A DNA stretch of 64,000 nucleotides from Dictyobacter arantiisoli (GTDB taxonomy: Bacteria; Chloroflexota; Ktedonobacteria; Ktedonobacterales; Ktedonobacteraceae): positions 51,569-115,568 of the forward strand of contig NZ_BIXY01000009.1 in NCBI RefSeq assembly GCF_008326305.1. The letters are read 5' to 3'. This document shows, piece after piece, positions 27,148 to 37,426 of this stretch (position 1 is the first letter of the stretch; the number at the start of each line of letters is the position of its first letter). The translations under genes and the position numbers were made by a program. The notes below the pieces were generated by a model. The model did not search any database. It had not been told where the DNA came from and saw only the letters and a list, made by a program, of their open reading frames with translations.

Positions 27148-27686
27148 ATCAATTTCCTCTCGCTATGATAAAAACACAGATTTATGACAGACTCGATATA
27201 CGTATGAACGATTGTCAGAAATAGCGCTTCCGTGAGGGTGATCCCGCATATATGGCTGGACGACACGACCAGCTAGAGGCTATGGACCCCCTAATTTGTA
27301 AACGTTGAACAGCAGGAAAAGATGACAACGAAACACGTAACGTGAGCAGGATTTTTATGTGTTCCAGAATACTATTATACAACAAATATACAAAATGGTT
27401 TGAAGTTTGCGAATTATGCTGAAATGTTTCTTGAGGAAACGAATTGCCCGGCCTGATATGAGATTTTGCGTATGATTGCGTTTATCTTTTTAGAACCTTG
27501 ACTTCTTACCTCGCGATAAGGGTGAGCGATATTTTATGGATCAAGGCGGTTTTTCCTATGAGCATTTCTTGAATTGAAAGAAATGTTTTGATCGTATAGT
27601 ATTCAGAAGTGATATTCTAGAGCTGTTGGAACTCATTTTATAGAACTCATTTGAAATAACAATTCGAAAGGCTGGAGATTTTTTCT
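27148..27686. promoter_or_regulatory. Divergent intergenic region with promoter candidate
   Basis: About 540 bp between the pgmB start and a plus-strand membrane-protein gene. A possible plus-strand promoter is TTGATC (27588-27593), 17 bp, GATATT (27611-27616). GAACTCATTT occurs twice, at 27629 and 27643, and CATTTCTT/AAGAAATG makes an 8-bp hairpin near 27563-27585. None of these is strong evidence. No gene is seen. Confidence 0.35.
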
Positions 27687-28406
27687 ATGACTACACCGGT
27701 ACAGATTGGATGGCCGCAATTGCTGTTGTTCATCATTGCAGTAATTGGGGTTGGCCTGCTCATTTCATCTTTAATGGGCCTGTTCAAAAGGCGGAGAGAG
27801 ATGGAGATTTTTGAAGATGAATATGGGCAACGCTATCGACGCTGGCGTAAGCACCATCGTGAACTGCGTTGGAAACGGGGTACTGGTGGTATCTTATTAT
27901 TGGTGCTCTCCATCAGTCTGTTATGGTTAACGTTTGCGATCCAGAGTTATCTGGGCCTGACCAGCGACATCAAGGTAGCCCAGATAGAGGCCACCAGTTT
28001 TACCAATGCGGCCCCGCAGATGAGTGTTAAATTGACTTTGTTGGATACGCAAGGTAAACCAACTTCAAGCCAGACAGATCTGATGAATGGGGATATGTGG
28101 GAATTACAATGCAATGTACTGAAATTCCCTTCATGGATGAACATTTTTGGCATCCACTCCAGCTTCAAGCTTACCCGCCTGGAGGGAACGTATAGCGATC
28201 CTGCTTTAGAGGCTAATTCCAAACATACAGTTGTTGAGTTAAATGGTGGAGCGGGAGACTTCTTTAAATCAGTCTACAAGCAAGCGTGGACCTCGCCTTT
28301 TGTCGATGCCGCTTATGGTGGTGCGGTCTTAGAGCCTGCTGATGGTCATACCTATGATATCTATATGTCACAGACTGGCTTATATGCCAAACCAGCTGGA
28401 AAATAA
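27687..28406 (+). CDS. Two-TM membrane protein of unknown function
   Basis: A 239-residue protein. Membrane segments lie near residues 11-31 (LLLFIIAVIGVGLLISSLMG) and 65-85 (GGILLLVLSISLLWLTFAI), joined by a highly charged cytoplasmic loop of 30 residues (FEDEYGQRYRRWRKHHREL). The outer domain of about 150 residues is beta-rich (KVAQIEATSFTNAAPQMSV, MWELQCNVLKFPSWMN). I recall similar hypothetical proteins annotated as multidrug-efflux-like, but no transport feature is seen. GGAG is 9 nt before the ATG. The downstream terminator shows a single-gene unit. Confidence 0.75.
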   Translation: MTTPVQIGWPQLLLFIIAVIGVGLLISSLMGLFKRRREMEIFEDEYGQRYRRWRKHHRELRWKRGTGGILLLVLSISLLWLTFAIQSYLGLTSDIKVAQIEATSFTNAAPQMSVKLTLLDTQGKPTSSQTDLMNGDMWELQCNVLKFPSWMNIFGIHSSFKLTRLEGTYSDPALEANSKHTVVELNGGAGDFFKSVYKQAWTSPFVDAAYGGAVLEPADGHTYDIYMSQTGLYAKPAGK

Positions 28407-28424
28407 AGAGATAACTACGATGCG

Positions 28425-28461
28425 AGCAGCAGTGTGTCAGTACCATAGACACGCTGCTGCT
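28425..28461 (+). terminator. Intrinsic terminator after the two-TM protein gene
   Basis: 14-bp stem AGCAGCAGTGTGTC/GACACGCTGCTGCT with one mismatch-type pair, 9-nt loop, then TTTTTCTAG. It starts 18 bp after the stop and also faces the convergent gene at 28494. Confidence 0.88.
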
Positions 28462-28493
28462 TTTTTCTAGCTTTTCTGTTTTTTGATGAGCTT

Positions 28494-29816
28494 TTATGGT
28501 GTCGCACGGCGCATAAACAGATCCACAATACCCAGGACGGCGGGGATCTGGGCGCAGGTCGCAAGCAGGAAGCGCATCAGAGTTTCCAGGCGGGGCTTCT
28601 CTATGATGTCATAGAGGAAATTGCCCAGCCAGGCACCAAGCGGCAGCGTCGCGCCAGCTGGGAGTGCCAGTAGCAACATCCAGGGAGCTGTGTGCCAGAT
28701 GGCAAATGTGCAGATACCAAAGACGATACCAGTCACTATCAGGATACGATTGTCTTGAAAGCTAGTGTGTCTTAGAAGCACATAAAGTACGCTGGCGATA
28801 AGAATTGGAATAGGCATCCAGAGTGACGGTTCCTTGAGCAGAATCGGTCCGATCTCAGTGATTTTTCTGATACCATCATAATGCAGAAAGTAGAGGGTAT
28901 ACCAGTCTCGTCCCATCAATAAGACTGACCAGAGCAAGGGAGCAAGCAGGAAAACACGTTTACGCATATTTAAGCGGCGTAACAAGGCCAGTGCTGTACC
29001 CGCAAAGAGTGCTGCAAACGGAATATACAGTGGATGAGTCTGGCGCGTCAGGCCAAAGTGTTCATAAATGCGATACATATGTTGCGCCGATGGCTCGGTC
29101 GTGACAATGGGAATATTCTTGAGTGCATTGACGAGATGGGGTGAATACATCAGGTAAAATGGTCCTAAGATAGCCGGACAGAGGAACTCAAGCAGCAGTA
29201 ATGCCATGACCAGATGGGTGATCCAATTAACTGGACGGTAGTTCTGGAAGGCCAGCCGAGCTGCGATAAATCCGATAATGATCGTGAACCATGACCATCC
29301 CAACATGCAGTGCGGTACGGACCACTGTGTCTCATCCAGGCCATAGGTTGAATGCCAGAAATTGTCAAACATAATCGTAATGGTCAGCGCGACCAGTCCA
29401 CCACCGAGCACAACCAGCGAACCAGGCACCTTGAAGGGAATAAACGGGAAGCGTATGCCAGGGCCATACCAGGCGCGCAGTTGAGGGGTAAACGCGATTG
29501 TCGCCACCAGCAATCCTGATGTGGCGGTCATCACAAACACAAAGAAATGGGGTGGTGACCAGAAGGTATCGAAACGTACGGTCGCATGCCAGAAACGGTC
29601 CCAGAGCTTTCCAGCCCCGGTTGAGGCAAAAAAGAAAAAGAACGTTACCCACAAGAGACGATATGCCCAGATCTGACCTGCCATCTGTTTGGCCTGTGAG
29701 GAAGACACAGTTTGCAGTTCCGGGATGATGCATTCCACTTCCGGGAACAAATGCTCTGTTTCGGATGGTGAAAAATTGGCAGCTGGCAACTCTGCCATAG
29801 GAGTGGTTTGCTGCAT
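28494..29816 (-). CDS. Polytopic membrane protein of unknown function
   Basis: A 440-residue protein with a soluble N-terminus of about 45 residues and roughly ten hydrophobic segments. Conserved-looking aromatic and polar residues sit in or near membrane parts: KLWDRFWHATVRFDTFWSPPHFF, DNFWHSTYGLDETQWSVPHCMLGW. The His-Trp-Asp pattern suggests a metal or quinol site, but I do not recognise the family. The SD-like AAAGTAGG lies before ATG 29816. It is downstream of the glycan cluster on the same strand but separated from it by a terminator at 29999. Confidence 0.7.
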   Translation of the reverse strand: MQQTTPMAELPAANFSPSETEHLFPEVECIIPELQTVSSSQAKQMAGQIWAYRLLWVTFFFFFASTGAGKLWDRFWHATVRFDTFWSPPHFFVFVMTATSGLLVATIAFTPQLRAWYGPGIRFPFIPFKVPGSLVVLGGGLVALTITIMFDNFWHSTYGLDETQWSVPHCMLGWSWFTIIIGFIAARLAFQNYRPVNWITHLVMALLLLEFLCPAILGPFYLMYSPHLVNALKNIPIVTTEPSAQHMYRIYEHFGLTRQTHPLYIPFAALFAGTALALLRRLNMRKRVFLLAPLLWSVLLMGRDWYTLYFLHYDGIRKITEIGPILLKEPSLWMPIPILIASVLYVLLRHTSFQDNRILIVTGIVFGICTFAIWHTAPWMLLLALPAGATLPLGAWLGNFLYDIIEKPRLETLMRFLLATCAQIPAVLGIVDLFMRRATP

Positions 29817-29998
29817 ACGATTACCTACTTTCTCTTCCGCTATGCAAATGCCATTGCTTCTAAGCTAAGGATTTTTCAGATAAGGCGTTCAGGAATTTCT
29901 ATTCACATCTATACATATCGACACCCATAATTTGAATTTTAGTGAACTAATCTCCTTCAGGACAAAGTTGCCTGTTGTGGAGCGGTTCTTTTTGTAGT

Positions 29999-30033
29999 GA
30001 GAATGGAGGCCGGAACAACCGACCTCCATTCTC
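29999..30033 (-). terminator. Intrinsic terminator after the PMT-type glycosyltransferase gene
   Basis: 15-bp stem (29999-30013 with 30019-30033) with one G-U-type pair and loop AACAA. It lies 49 bp past the stop of the minus-strand gene at 30082 and closes the glycan cluster. Confidence 0.75.
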
Positions 30034-30081
30034 GTTTAAACCGTCACGCCTTGCGCAGGTGAGCGTTTATACATGAGTGTA

Positions 30082-33000
30082 CTAACCATTGCCACTCCGA
30101 AAGTAAATGGCTGATCCATAACCTTCATATACCATGCGAAAATCAGGAGGGGGAAAGGTAAAACGTCTATTTTTTGTGGCGCCTGCTTGATAGCCGCCGT
30201 TATCGGTTATCAACCAGATGCGGTTATGCGCGGCAAGGACGTTCTGGAACTCTTGCTGGTTGAGCAGTGGATGTGCCCCTGAGGTGGTTTCAATCACCTT
30301 TTTGTTGTTCTCGATCAGAAAGAGGGCACGATCAATGGAGAAGTAGTAATCAACGTGCCCGACATAATATTGTATCGAAACCGCTGGTGCGACAGTGACA
30401 ATGACATCCCCATTTTTGAGATGCCTTTGCATATACAGTCCTACATTGTCATAATCGGCGAAGTGATGACGGTAACTCAGGCCGAGCGCCCGACTGATAA
30501 ACAGGTTGTAATTGCTCAGCGGTAGGGCCGGAAAGATCAGTACGTTGACCCCCAGTATCGCCACCATGCTGACTAATACTATGCGTATGAGCAGAGGTGG
30601 GCGCGCATAGCTTCCCCTCTGATTACTGCTAAGATGAGGGCGTGCGAAACGCCAGATCAGATCCAGCACACTCCAAAAGGCATAGGCTCCCAGCATATAG
30701 TAGATGGGCAGTAATGGATAATAGTAGCGATCTGCCTGCATGGTAAAAATCATAATCAGGGTTGCGCTGGCGATCAACAGGAATGAAGCGCAATAGCGAG
30801 CTCGCCGATCTTTGCGCAAGAAGGCCAGGATACAGCCTGATACCGTCAGTAAGGAATTGATAATCAGCCAGGGTTGTGTAAGATTCCAGGGTGCGATGCC
30901 ATCTTTGAGTGTTCTGATTTGAAAGAGTATGCCAATGTAATAGGGAAGGTTGTCAAAGCCGGGTTCAATCTGAGGTTGTCGACTTTGATCGGTTGCAAAG
31001 GTCGGTGGATGTGACCAGAAGACGACTAATAACTGGCTGATGATCAATGTACAGGCTATGAGCGCTGGTACCCACCAATGCTTTTTGCGCAAAATGGATG
31101 GAATACCATATCGTCCTTCGCGTGTGTAAAGCAAGGCGCACACCAGGGCAGCTGGCAGGATAATAAAGTTTTCTTCGTGGCTAAAGTAGGCAAGTACCAT
31201 ACACAACAATGCCAGGTAGACTGGACCTTTACGCTCACGCAATTGTATCGCACGATAAAGGGTATAGACAACAATGATTACCATGAACTGAGCTTGCTCG
31301 TACATGCGCGTCTGACGTGACCAGATCAAGGCATAGGGAGAGAAGGCAAGCATGGCAGTTGCCAGCCAGGCGATTTTACGCTTGAAGAGTTTACCTGCGA
31401 CTATATAGAGCAGTGGAATACTGATCAGGTATTCTGCGGTGCTGATCAGGCGGGGTACAACCTGGCCTGAGGTGCCAAAGATGAACATCAGGCCCGCTAA
31501 CAGGTACGAATAGAGTTCTCCTTTAGGATAGACGAAACCAGATGGGAAGGCGGGAAAACCGTGCATCATAACGTTTCTGGCGGCGTTGTAACTGGACAGT
31601 TCATCCTGCCAGAAGGGTTCATAGCCGATATTGTAACAGGCCATTGGAATAGCCAACGCTATGATAGGGATAATGCCCCAGTTCTGGCATAACCAGAGCA
31701 GGAGTCGTCGACTCCAGTTTTGCTTGAGCCAGGCGTGGGGTAAATGTGGTTCTATCCATAGAAACAGACGTGATTCAGTCTCTCTATCGGCGGCTATCCC
31801 AATTTGACCGCCCTCTCCCGGATACGTGTCACCTGGTTCGTTGCGGTGCTCCATTTGCTGGTGCGTTCTGCGTGTCTGCAACCAGAGTATTCCTATGCTA
31901 CAAATTACCACGGTTATCAGGAGAAGTGCCCAGAAGCTGGTATAGGGAAATGGTTGTTGTAAGAGTGATTCACGATCTAATACGATCAGGAGCGTTTCCA
32001 TGGTGAGGGCTGGTAAGAAGATCAGGCTAGCTGCTTCCAGGGTACTGTTTCGATTTGCTACCAGGCGGCGTAGTATAAACAGCGCTGTAAACAGCCAGAG
32101 AGCTAATACCGCGGCACAGCTATAGACAACCATCTCGGTGATCAGCATCGGTGGTATGATCTGAATGTTGCGTGGAGTCGTATTGTCTGGCAAGTAATAG
32201 GTTTTGCTGGCCCCAGGACGTTGCACAGCGATTGGTAACATCCAGGTAGCTGTATTGTTTCCCTGCGTCCAGCGTGGGGTAGCTTGATTGGATACATGCC
32301 AGTTTTTATCATCTGCCATGAGATTTGTGACACTGGAGCCATGGCTGGCAAGGAGATCCATAGACATAGCGCTTTTCAGATTATCGAGTCCTACTTTAGC
32401 CGTGCTCGTACCCGGGGATTGGACATGGATTGCGATGACGTTATTGCCTGTATGCAGGTAAGGGGTGACATCATATACCCCGGTCAACAGACCATTGCGG
32501 TAGGGAACGGCATCACCTGTATCATCCAAAAATGTCGCCACGTCCAGATTGGGCACTGGTGCTTGTCCATTCCATTGCATGAACTCGTGATCGTTGATAA
32601 ACACATCTGCGGTACCGGTCGCGACCAGGCGTAGTAATGCCTGTTGGGTCTGTGTGGGCAGATTGACCTGGCACACGAAGTAACCATCCTGACTGCCATT
32701 GGAACCAAGCCAGTGGCCTGGCATGGGGTAGCTATAGACAGCAGGATTGACCGTGAGCAGGGGCGCACCGCTGGTAACTGGAGGGGTGATTTGTGCTGAC
32801 TGCCATTGGGTTGTATCAAAAGTGGGCAATGTCCAGGCGTAGGGCGTGAGTGTTCCACGAGGATGTGCCAGAATGGTTTGTCCAGTCGCCTGCCAGCTTG
32901 CATTGGAGCCCAGGGAGCGACTGACTGTTCCCCAGTTTACACCAATGCTGGCGCGTAATTGCGGCTGTTGTTTATCCACATCCACGACCCGGATGCCAAT

Positions 33001-33441
33001 GGCATTATTGCCATGGCGTAAGACTGAGTCAATGTCATATATATACGCTCGTGGTGCCTCTCCGCGGACAAATTCTGTTCCATTTGTCCCAATAGAAATG
33101 CCATTTACGTAGACGCGAAACACTTGATTGGCGGTAAGCATAATATACGCGTTATCAGGTAGGGCATCGAAGTTTGTGTTATAGCGATAGTAAGCAACTG
33201 GTGATGCGATATCTACAGGTTGTATCCAGAGTGCATTCGTCCATTGAGGGATATAGGTTTGTTGCTGTGGGATTAAGAAGTACTGGATCGCAAACCAACT
33301 CGTTCCAGCACAGGCAAAGAAGAGACAGAGCCACATGACAAAGCGGGAGAGACGATGTTTCACCCGCTGTCTCGCTTGTATCTGCAGCTTCTTGTGCGGA
33401 GAGAGTATCATTTCCTCACTGTTTGAAGATGTTACGCTCAT
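30082..33441 (-). CDS. PMT/ArnT-type membrane glycosyltransferase fused to a jelly-roll domain
   Basis: About 1,119 residues. One membrane segment near residues 35-55 leads to an extracellular part (about 75-390) with two galactose-binding-like beta-sandwich modules, seen in IMLTANQVFRVYVNGISIG with AIGIRVVD, and again in TGTADVFINDHEF with NVIAIHVQSPGT. Two membrane segments follow, then a GT-C core with the acidic motif PFWQDELSSYNAARNVM and GFVYPKGELYSYLLAGLMF and about ten membrane segments. Such enzymes move a sugar from a polyprenyl phosphate to a protein or lipid outside the membrane. The start at 33441 (MSVTSSN) has GGAGAAAGG before it. The donor could be made by the GT2 at 40-41 kb. 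Confidence 0.85.
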   Translation of the reverse strand: MSVTSSNSEEMILSPHKKLQIQARQRVKHRLSRFVMWLCLFFACAGTSWFAIQYFLIPQQQTYIPQWTNALWIQPVDIASPVAYYRYNTNFDALPDNAYIMLTANQVFRVYVNGISIGTNGTEFVRGEAPRAYIYDIDSVLRHGNNAIGIRVVDVDKQQPQLRASIGVNWGTVSRSLGSNASWQATGQTILAHPRGTLTPYAWTLPTFDTTQWQSAQITPPVTSGAPLLTVNPAVYSYPMPGHWLGSNGSQDGYFVCQVNLPTQTQQALLRLVATGTADVFINDHEFMQWNGQAPVPNLDVATFLDDTGDAVPYRNGLLTGVYDVTPYLHTGNNVIAIHVQSPGTSTAKVGLDNLKSAMSMDLLASHGSSVTNLMADDKNWHVSNQATPRWTQGNNTATWMLPIAVQRPGASKTYYLPDNTTPRNIQIIPPMLITEMVVYSCAAVLALWLFTALFILRRLVANRNSTLEAASLIFLPALTMETLLIVLDRESLLQQPFPYTSFWALLLITVVICSIGILWLQTRRTHQQMEHRNEPGDTYPGEGGQIGIAADRETESRLFLWIEPHLPHAWLKQNWSRRLLLWLCQNWGIIPIIALAIPMACYNIGYEPFWQDELSSYNAARNVMMHGFPAFPSGFVYPKGELYSYLLAGLMFIFGTSGQVVPRLISTAEYLISIPLLYIVAGKLFKRKIAWLATAMLAFSPYALIWSRQTRMYEQAQFMVIIVVYTLYRAIQLRERKGPVYLALLCMVLAYFSHEENFIILPAALVCALLYTREGRYGIPSILRKKHWWVPALIACTLIISQLLVVFWSHPPTFATDQSRQPQIEPGFDNLPYYIGILFQIRTLKDGIAPWNLTQPWLIINSLLTVSGCILAFLRKDRRARYCASFLLIASATLIMIFTMQADRYYYPLLPIYYMLGAYAFWSVLDLIWRFARPHLSSNQRGSYARPPLLIRIVLVSMVAILGVNVLIFPALPLSNYNLFISRALGLSYRHHFADYDNVGLYMQRHLKNGDVIVTVAPAVSIQYYVGHVDYYFSIDRALFLIENNKKVIETTSGAHPLLNQQEFQNVLAAHNRIWLITDNGGYQAGATKNRRFTFPPPDFRMVYEGYGSAIYFRSGNG

Positions 33442-33479
33442 TACCTTTCTCCGTATCTTGCAGGCAATCACGTCAGGTA

Positions 33480-34889
33480 TTAACGCATTCCCGACATATA
33501 CTGGCGAGCGGTGTTGTTTCGATAGGAGGGATCGAAATCCTGTGCTTTATACAGATACTCGCGCGCATTAATCGTATCTCCTAAGCCGAATCTGCTGATA
33601 GCAATATACGTATAGGCAGCCGACCGTAGTTCAGGGCTTTGTTGCAGATTGAGAACCACACGCATATGCGCTTCACAACTACCATAGGCATGAAGTTCGC
33701 AGAGAATTCGCCCTGTCGTAAATTGGGCATAGACATTGCTGCTATCGATGTTAATAAGTTCATCAAGCCAGGGTAATGCTGGTTCATCATTAACGAGACG
33801 TGCCTGGCTGGGACCGTTGAGTGGCTTATTCATTTCAGCCAGTTGGGCCAGGGCAATACTTAACTCATCCCTGAGCCAGGGCGTGTGTGGATAAGCATGC
33901 CAGGCGTTCTGCAATGTTTGATAGGATGTGTAGATGTCGTTTTGCGTCAGGTAGTATGCACCGAGATATGTCTCGCTCTCGATGCCCGGGTGTTGTGGAT
34001 GTAGAAAGTATTGAGCCTGGCCGCGTTCGCTATGATAATCAGGGAGCGCGTCCAGTGTTGGATTAAGCAGGCGAGCTTGATCCAGCCATTGCAGGGCTTT
34101 GCTGTAATTCCCTGCATCCAGCGCATGTACCGCCTGGTAGTGGCTGAGCAGTGCTAGTGAGGGACGTCCCAGTATAAGTATGCCCAGCAGTGCCAGGCCA
34201 TAGGTGAGCAGGTGGTGCTGGCGACTCAGAGGCGGTTGTACCCATCCTGTTTGCTGGGTAGAATGTGACCAGAATGCACGCGTCAGCCATAATGCAAGAA
34301 GGCTGAATAGTGGCATAAAGAATCCCAGGCCTATCTGATCAAACAGAATTGCAATGCGATCTGACAGGTGCAAAGGATGCAACGTAAATGGGAGTATGGG
34401 CATAAATTCAGGCATTGTGGCATAGCCAAAGTGGGAGCGCGCCAGTTCAAGTTGAATTTGATTGCGTGCGACCTCAGCCATCATTCCCATATCGGCCACA
34501 AGAAATTGAAACAGAAACAGCGCAGATGGCAGCAGACAGAGGAGATAGGCCTGTCGATAACGCTGTTTCATGTCAATATGTGCTGTAGCCAGAAGCTGCG
34601 TAGGATCAGCACTCTGTTGTGCATGGAATATTTGCCATGCTTGCCAGCTGATCGTAAAGATGGTAAGCGTACAACATGTGCAAAGTAGCCCATAGTTGAG
34701 GAATCCGAAGCGTAGTTGCCAGCCGAGATCGACTGGCAACTGCCATGCCGTCAGCTTTGTACCACCTGGATCATTGAACCAGGGAAGTATGCTGGCGATG
34801 AGCATCATACATCCTGTGATAGCTGGGAGAATTACTCGATATGGTGCCCAACTCCTGTGAGCGGACCAGGGCTGGCGTAATGTAAGCAT
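33480..34889 (-). CDS. Membrane protein with periplasmic-side TPR domain
   Basis: About 469 residues. The first half has five or six hydrophobic segments (ILPAITGCMMLIASILPWF, LLCTCCTLTIFTISW, LLCLLPSALFLFQFLV, LFSLLALWLT, LLGILILGRPSLALL). The second half has TPR-like helical pairs (ALDAGNYSKALQWLDQARLLNP, YLTQNDIYTSYQTLQNAWHAYP, FGLGDTINAREYLYKAQDFDP). It is probably a scaffold in surface polysaccharide assembly, by analogy with O-antigen and EPS loci. ATG 34889 has GGTGGAG six nt upstream. It lies between the glycosyltransferase and adaptor genes with short gaps, so it is probably in one operon. Confidence 0.8.
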   Translation of the reverse strand: MLTLRQPWSAHRSWAPYRVILPAITGCMMLIASILPWFNDPGGTKLTAWQLPVDLGWQLRFGFLNYGLLCTCCTLTIFTISWQAWQIFHAQQSADPTQLLATAHIDMKQRYRQAYLLCLLPSALFLFQFLVADMGMMAEVARNQIQLELARSHFGYATMPEFMPILPFTLHPLHLSDRIAILFDQIGLGFFMPLFSLLALWLTRAFWSHSTQQTGWVQPPLSRQHHLLTYGLALLGILILGRPSLALLSHYQAVHALDAGNYSKALQWLDQARLLNPTLDALPDYHSERGQAQYFLHPQHPGIESETYLGAYYLTQNDIYTSYQTLQNAWHAYPHTPWLRDELSIALAQLAEMNKPLNGPSQARLVNDEPALPWLDELINIDSSNVYAQFTTGRILCELHAYGSCEAHMRVVLNLQQSPELRSAAYTYIAISRFGLGDTINAREYLYKAQDFDPSYRNNTARQYMSGMR

Positions 34890-34921
34890 GTTTTTCTCCA
34901 CCTTCTCCACCTTCTCCCGCT

Positions 34922-36163
34922 TTATCGCTCAACGGTATTAATCGTGACCTGTTGTCCATTGTGCAGGCGATTCAAAGGTAGGACAACGATTTGATCGTTA
35001 AGCGACAATCCACTATCGACATAGATGATATCTGGTGCTGAGCCAGCGATATGTACCTGCTGCATATAGGCTCGCCCATTGTGTATCACGAAGACGGTCG
35101 ATTCGGTATCGGGATTAAGGACTGCGATCCGTGGTATCACGAAAGCATCTTGTTGACTCTGGACACGGACGAACGCACTCATGCCTGAGAGGAGTATTTG
35201 TTGTGGCTGTGCCACTGTCACATCTACCTGGAATGTATCGGTTTGCGGATTCACTTGTGGAATAATGCCTGTAACGGTACCTTTGAGGTTGATGTTTGGT
35301 AAGGCTGATGGGGTAATCTGCGCCGGTGCTCCAAGATGGATTTGTTGTAAATTGGCAAGTGGTAATTGTGTGTGCACGATGACCGAGGATTGATCCATCA
35401 ATGTCATCAGTATTTCGTTGGCTCCGAATACCTCGCCAGGATTGATGAGTACGTTCACAACGACACCATTGACTGGTGAGATCAGATTCCCATTCCGTAG
35501 TGTAGGGCTGTTGGTCTGGGCAACGAGTGCGTGATAATGGTTATTGGCGACCTGATAGGCGTTCTGTGCCGCAGCTACCGTTACTGGATTAATCGCTCCA
35601 CTGGATACCGAGTTCAGGTAAGCCTGTGCCGCAGCCGCATCATTGAACGCTTGTTGTACCTGGGCATTAAGTTGTGTTGCGTCAAGCCGAATCAATGGCT
35701 GATTGATCTTCACATGATCCCCTGGCTGAGCCATGATGGTCAGGACATGCTCAGGGAGCGGAAATTGAACGTTAAACGTTTGTTTAGCCGCCACAAGGCC
35801 GCCGCCTCCCACTGTATCTACGACGGTGTGTTGCATGCCCACACGAAATGCGGTGATCTGTTGTGTCGCTAGCATAGAATACCAGAGTGTATAGATGACA
35901 ACCCCCAGTAAGACGGTCAGGGTCAGGGCCAGGGCAATAGTAGATGAGCGGGAGCGCCAGGTCTGGTTCTGTTTGTTTCTGGTTGACTTATGAGCACGTG
36001 GGGGTAACAACAATGCTTCATTTGTTGCTTGATATTCACACTCAGCATGTTTATTGTCTGTGGTTATCTCCTTTTCCGAACCTGGCTCCTTTTTTGGCTG
36101 TGGCTTGTGCTCAGAGGGAGATTCTGGATAGTCAGGCAATACTGACGATCGTCTTTCATCCAT
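34922..36163 (-). CDS. HlyD/RND-type membrane-fusion (adaptor) protein
   Basis: About 413 residues. After a charged N-terminus of 80 residues comes one membrane segment (STIALALTLTVLLGVVIYTLWYS). Then the biotinyl-lipoyl-like halves (FNVQFPLPEHVLTIMAQPGDHVKINQPLIRLD and NGNLISPVNGVVVNVLINPGEVFG) flank a short helical hairpin. The beta-barrel and membrane-proximal parts follow (LHLGAPAQITPS-like segment, GTVTGIIPQVNP, VYV-type end). ATG 36163 has GGAG eight nt upstream. No ABC or RND pump gene is near. In a monoderm-like cell such adaptors usually serve ABC exporters, so its partner is unknown; in this cluster it may guide glycan export. Confidence 0.85.
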   Translation of the reverse strand: MDERRSSVLPDYPESPSEHKPQPKKEPGSEKEITTDNKHAECEYQATNEALLLPPRAHKSTRNKQNQTWRSRSSTIALALTLTVLLGVVIYTLWYSMLATQQITAFRVGMQHTVVDTVGGGGLVAAKQTFNVQFPLPEHVLTIMAQPGDHVKINQPLIRLDATQLNAQVQQAFNDAAAAQAYLNSVSSGAINPVTVAAAQNAYQVANNHYHALVAQTNSPTLRNGNLISPVNGVVVNVLINPGEVFGANEILMTLMDQSSVIVHTQLPLANLQQIHLGAPAQITPSALPNINLKGTVTGIIPQVNPQTDTFQVDVTVAQPQQILLSGMSAFVRVQSQQDAFVIPRIAVLNPDTESTVFVIHNGRAYMQQVHIAGSAPDIIYVDSGLSLNDQIVVLPLNRLHNGQQVTINTVER

Positions 36164-36237
36164 AGTATTTTCTCCATTGCTCAATAAGTTCATTCCCTGT
36201 CGGGGCTATGAAGTCAATGATCTGCCGTATACATTGC

Positions 36238-37329
36238 TCAAGCCACTTGTTTCTGCATGGATACTGTGTGATTGTCTGGTATCTCCGTCGTTTTCTTCTC
36301 ATGTCTGAGTAAGTACAGGATGCCTCCTACAACGCCGAAGAAAATGCCCTGGGCATCCATAAGCAGGATGAGCGCTGTTGCGGTTGCTATATCAACATGC
36401 ATGCTTGCGAAGATGCCGATAAATGCATTTTCGCGCAAGCCATATCCATTAATGGTTGTGGGTAGAAAGGCAATAAGTGAAACCAATGGAACCGCTATCA
36501 GGTAAAATGGCAGTGGAATGTGCATATGCAAAAGGGTCGCAAATCCATAATAGTTAAGTGCAGCACTGACATGAAAAAGGAAACCGAATGCTATCGCTAT
36601 ACACAGTGCTTTTGGATGTTTGAGACTTTCACGTAATGTCAGGCCGATTGCCAGGACTGATTTCACACTGCGATAGGTGGCCCATTTTCCTTTGATAAAT
36701 CCTGGCAATAGCGCTGCCATAAAGTAAACACAGACCAGTGCGCTACACATGATCAGGCAGGCAATGCCAAAGGTGATCATGATCCAGGTCGAAAACAGCG
36801 TATGCCAGATGATCAGCGTGGGAATAGTGAGGAGCAACATGCCTGCAAAGCCGGTCACGCGACTCATGATCACCGCGCTGGCGGAGCCGACTGTATTGTG
36901 TGCCTCGCGTCCTACATAGTAGGCCTTGACGACATCACCTCCCATCCCGGTTGGTAAAAAATGGTTAAATGAGATGCCAATAAAGTAAAGATTGATGAGG
37001 CGTCTGAGATCCATACGGATACGTTCTCCATCCAATAAGCTTTGCCATTGATAGGCACTCAGGACGACCCCAATTATCCCAACAATCACCGCGACTATTA
37101 CTTCTCCATCGTCAATGTGTTGCAATTTCTGTAGCACGTTTGACCAGGAGAAAGAGTGAAAGAGAAAGGCCAGCAGCAGTATTGTGCAGAGCAGGCGTAA
37201 GGCAAATTTGGGCCAACGTGTGCGTGGTTTCTCAATGGGAGGAGGCTGCCGCTCATCCATTGACTTTGGTGTCTCCGGTTGCTGTAGATCGCTTTCAGAA
37301 ATGGGTTTTTCTGATAGTGGAATGCTCAT
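36238..37329 (-). CDS. Lysylphosphatidylglycerol synthase TM-region / UPF0104-type flippase-like protein
   Basis: About 363 residues with a 50-residue Pro-rich cytoplasmic start and about eight membrane segments. The family motif is clear: FLPTGMGGDVVKAYYVGR and the following SAVIMSRVTGFAGMLLLT, then TTINGYGLRENAFIGIF. Related proteins without the synthase domain are found in glycolipid and polysaccharide loci, where they are thought to move lipid-linked sugars. ATG 37329 (MSIPLSEKP) is chosen because GGAGG is six nt upstream. It overlaps nothing and lies 44 bp before the adaptor start region. Confidence 0.88.
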   Translation of the reverse strand: MSIPLSEKPISESDLQQPETPKSMDERQPPPIEKPRTRWPKFALRLLCTILLLAFLFHSFSWSNVLQKLQHIDDGEVIVAVIVGIIGVVLSAYQWQSLLDGERIRMDLRRLINLYFIGISFNHFLPTGMGGDVVKAYYVGREAHNTVGSASAVIMSRVTGFAGMLLLTIPTLIIWHTLFSTWIMITFGIACLIMCSALVCVYFMAALLPGFIKGKWATYRSVKSVLAIGLTLRESLKHPKALCIAIAFGFLFHVSAALNYYGFATLLHMHIPLPFYLIAVPLVSLIAFLPTTINGYGLRENAFIGIFASMHVDIATATALILLMDAQGIFFGVVGGILYLLRHEKKTTEIPDNHTVSMQKQVA

Positions 37330-37426
37330 CACACCTCCGCATTTGTATGTGATGGAGCATATAAATGGCTCAGAAACCGCTTTATATGCTCCACCAGGCA
37401 TTTTTTTATCGTTGTATGTGTTGGTG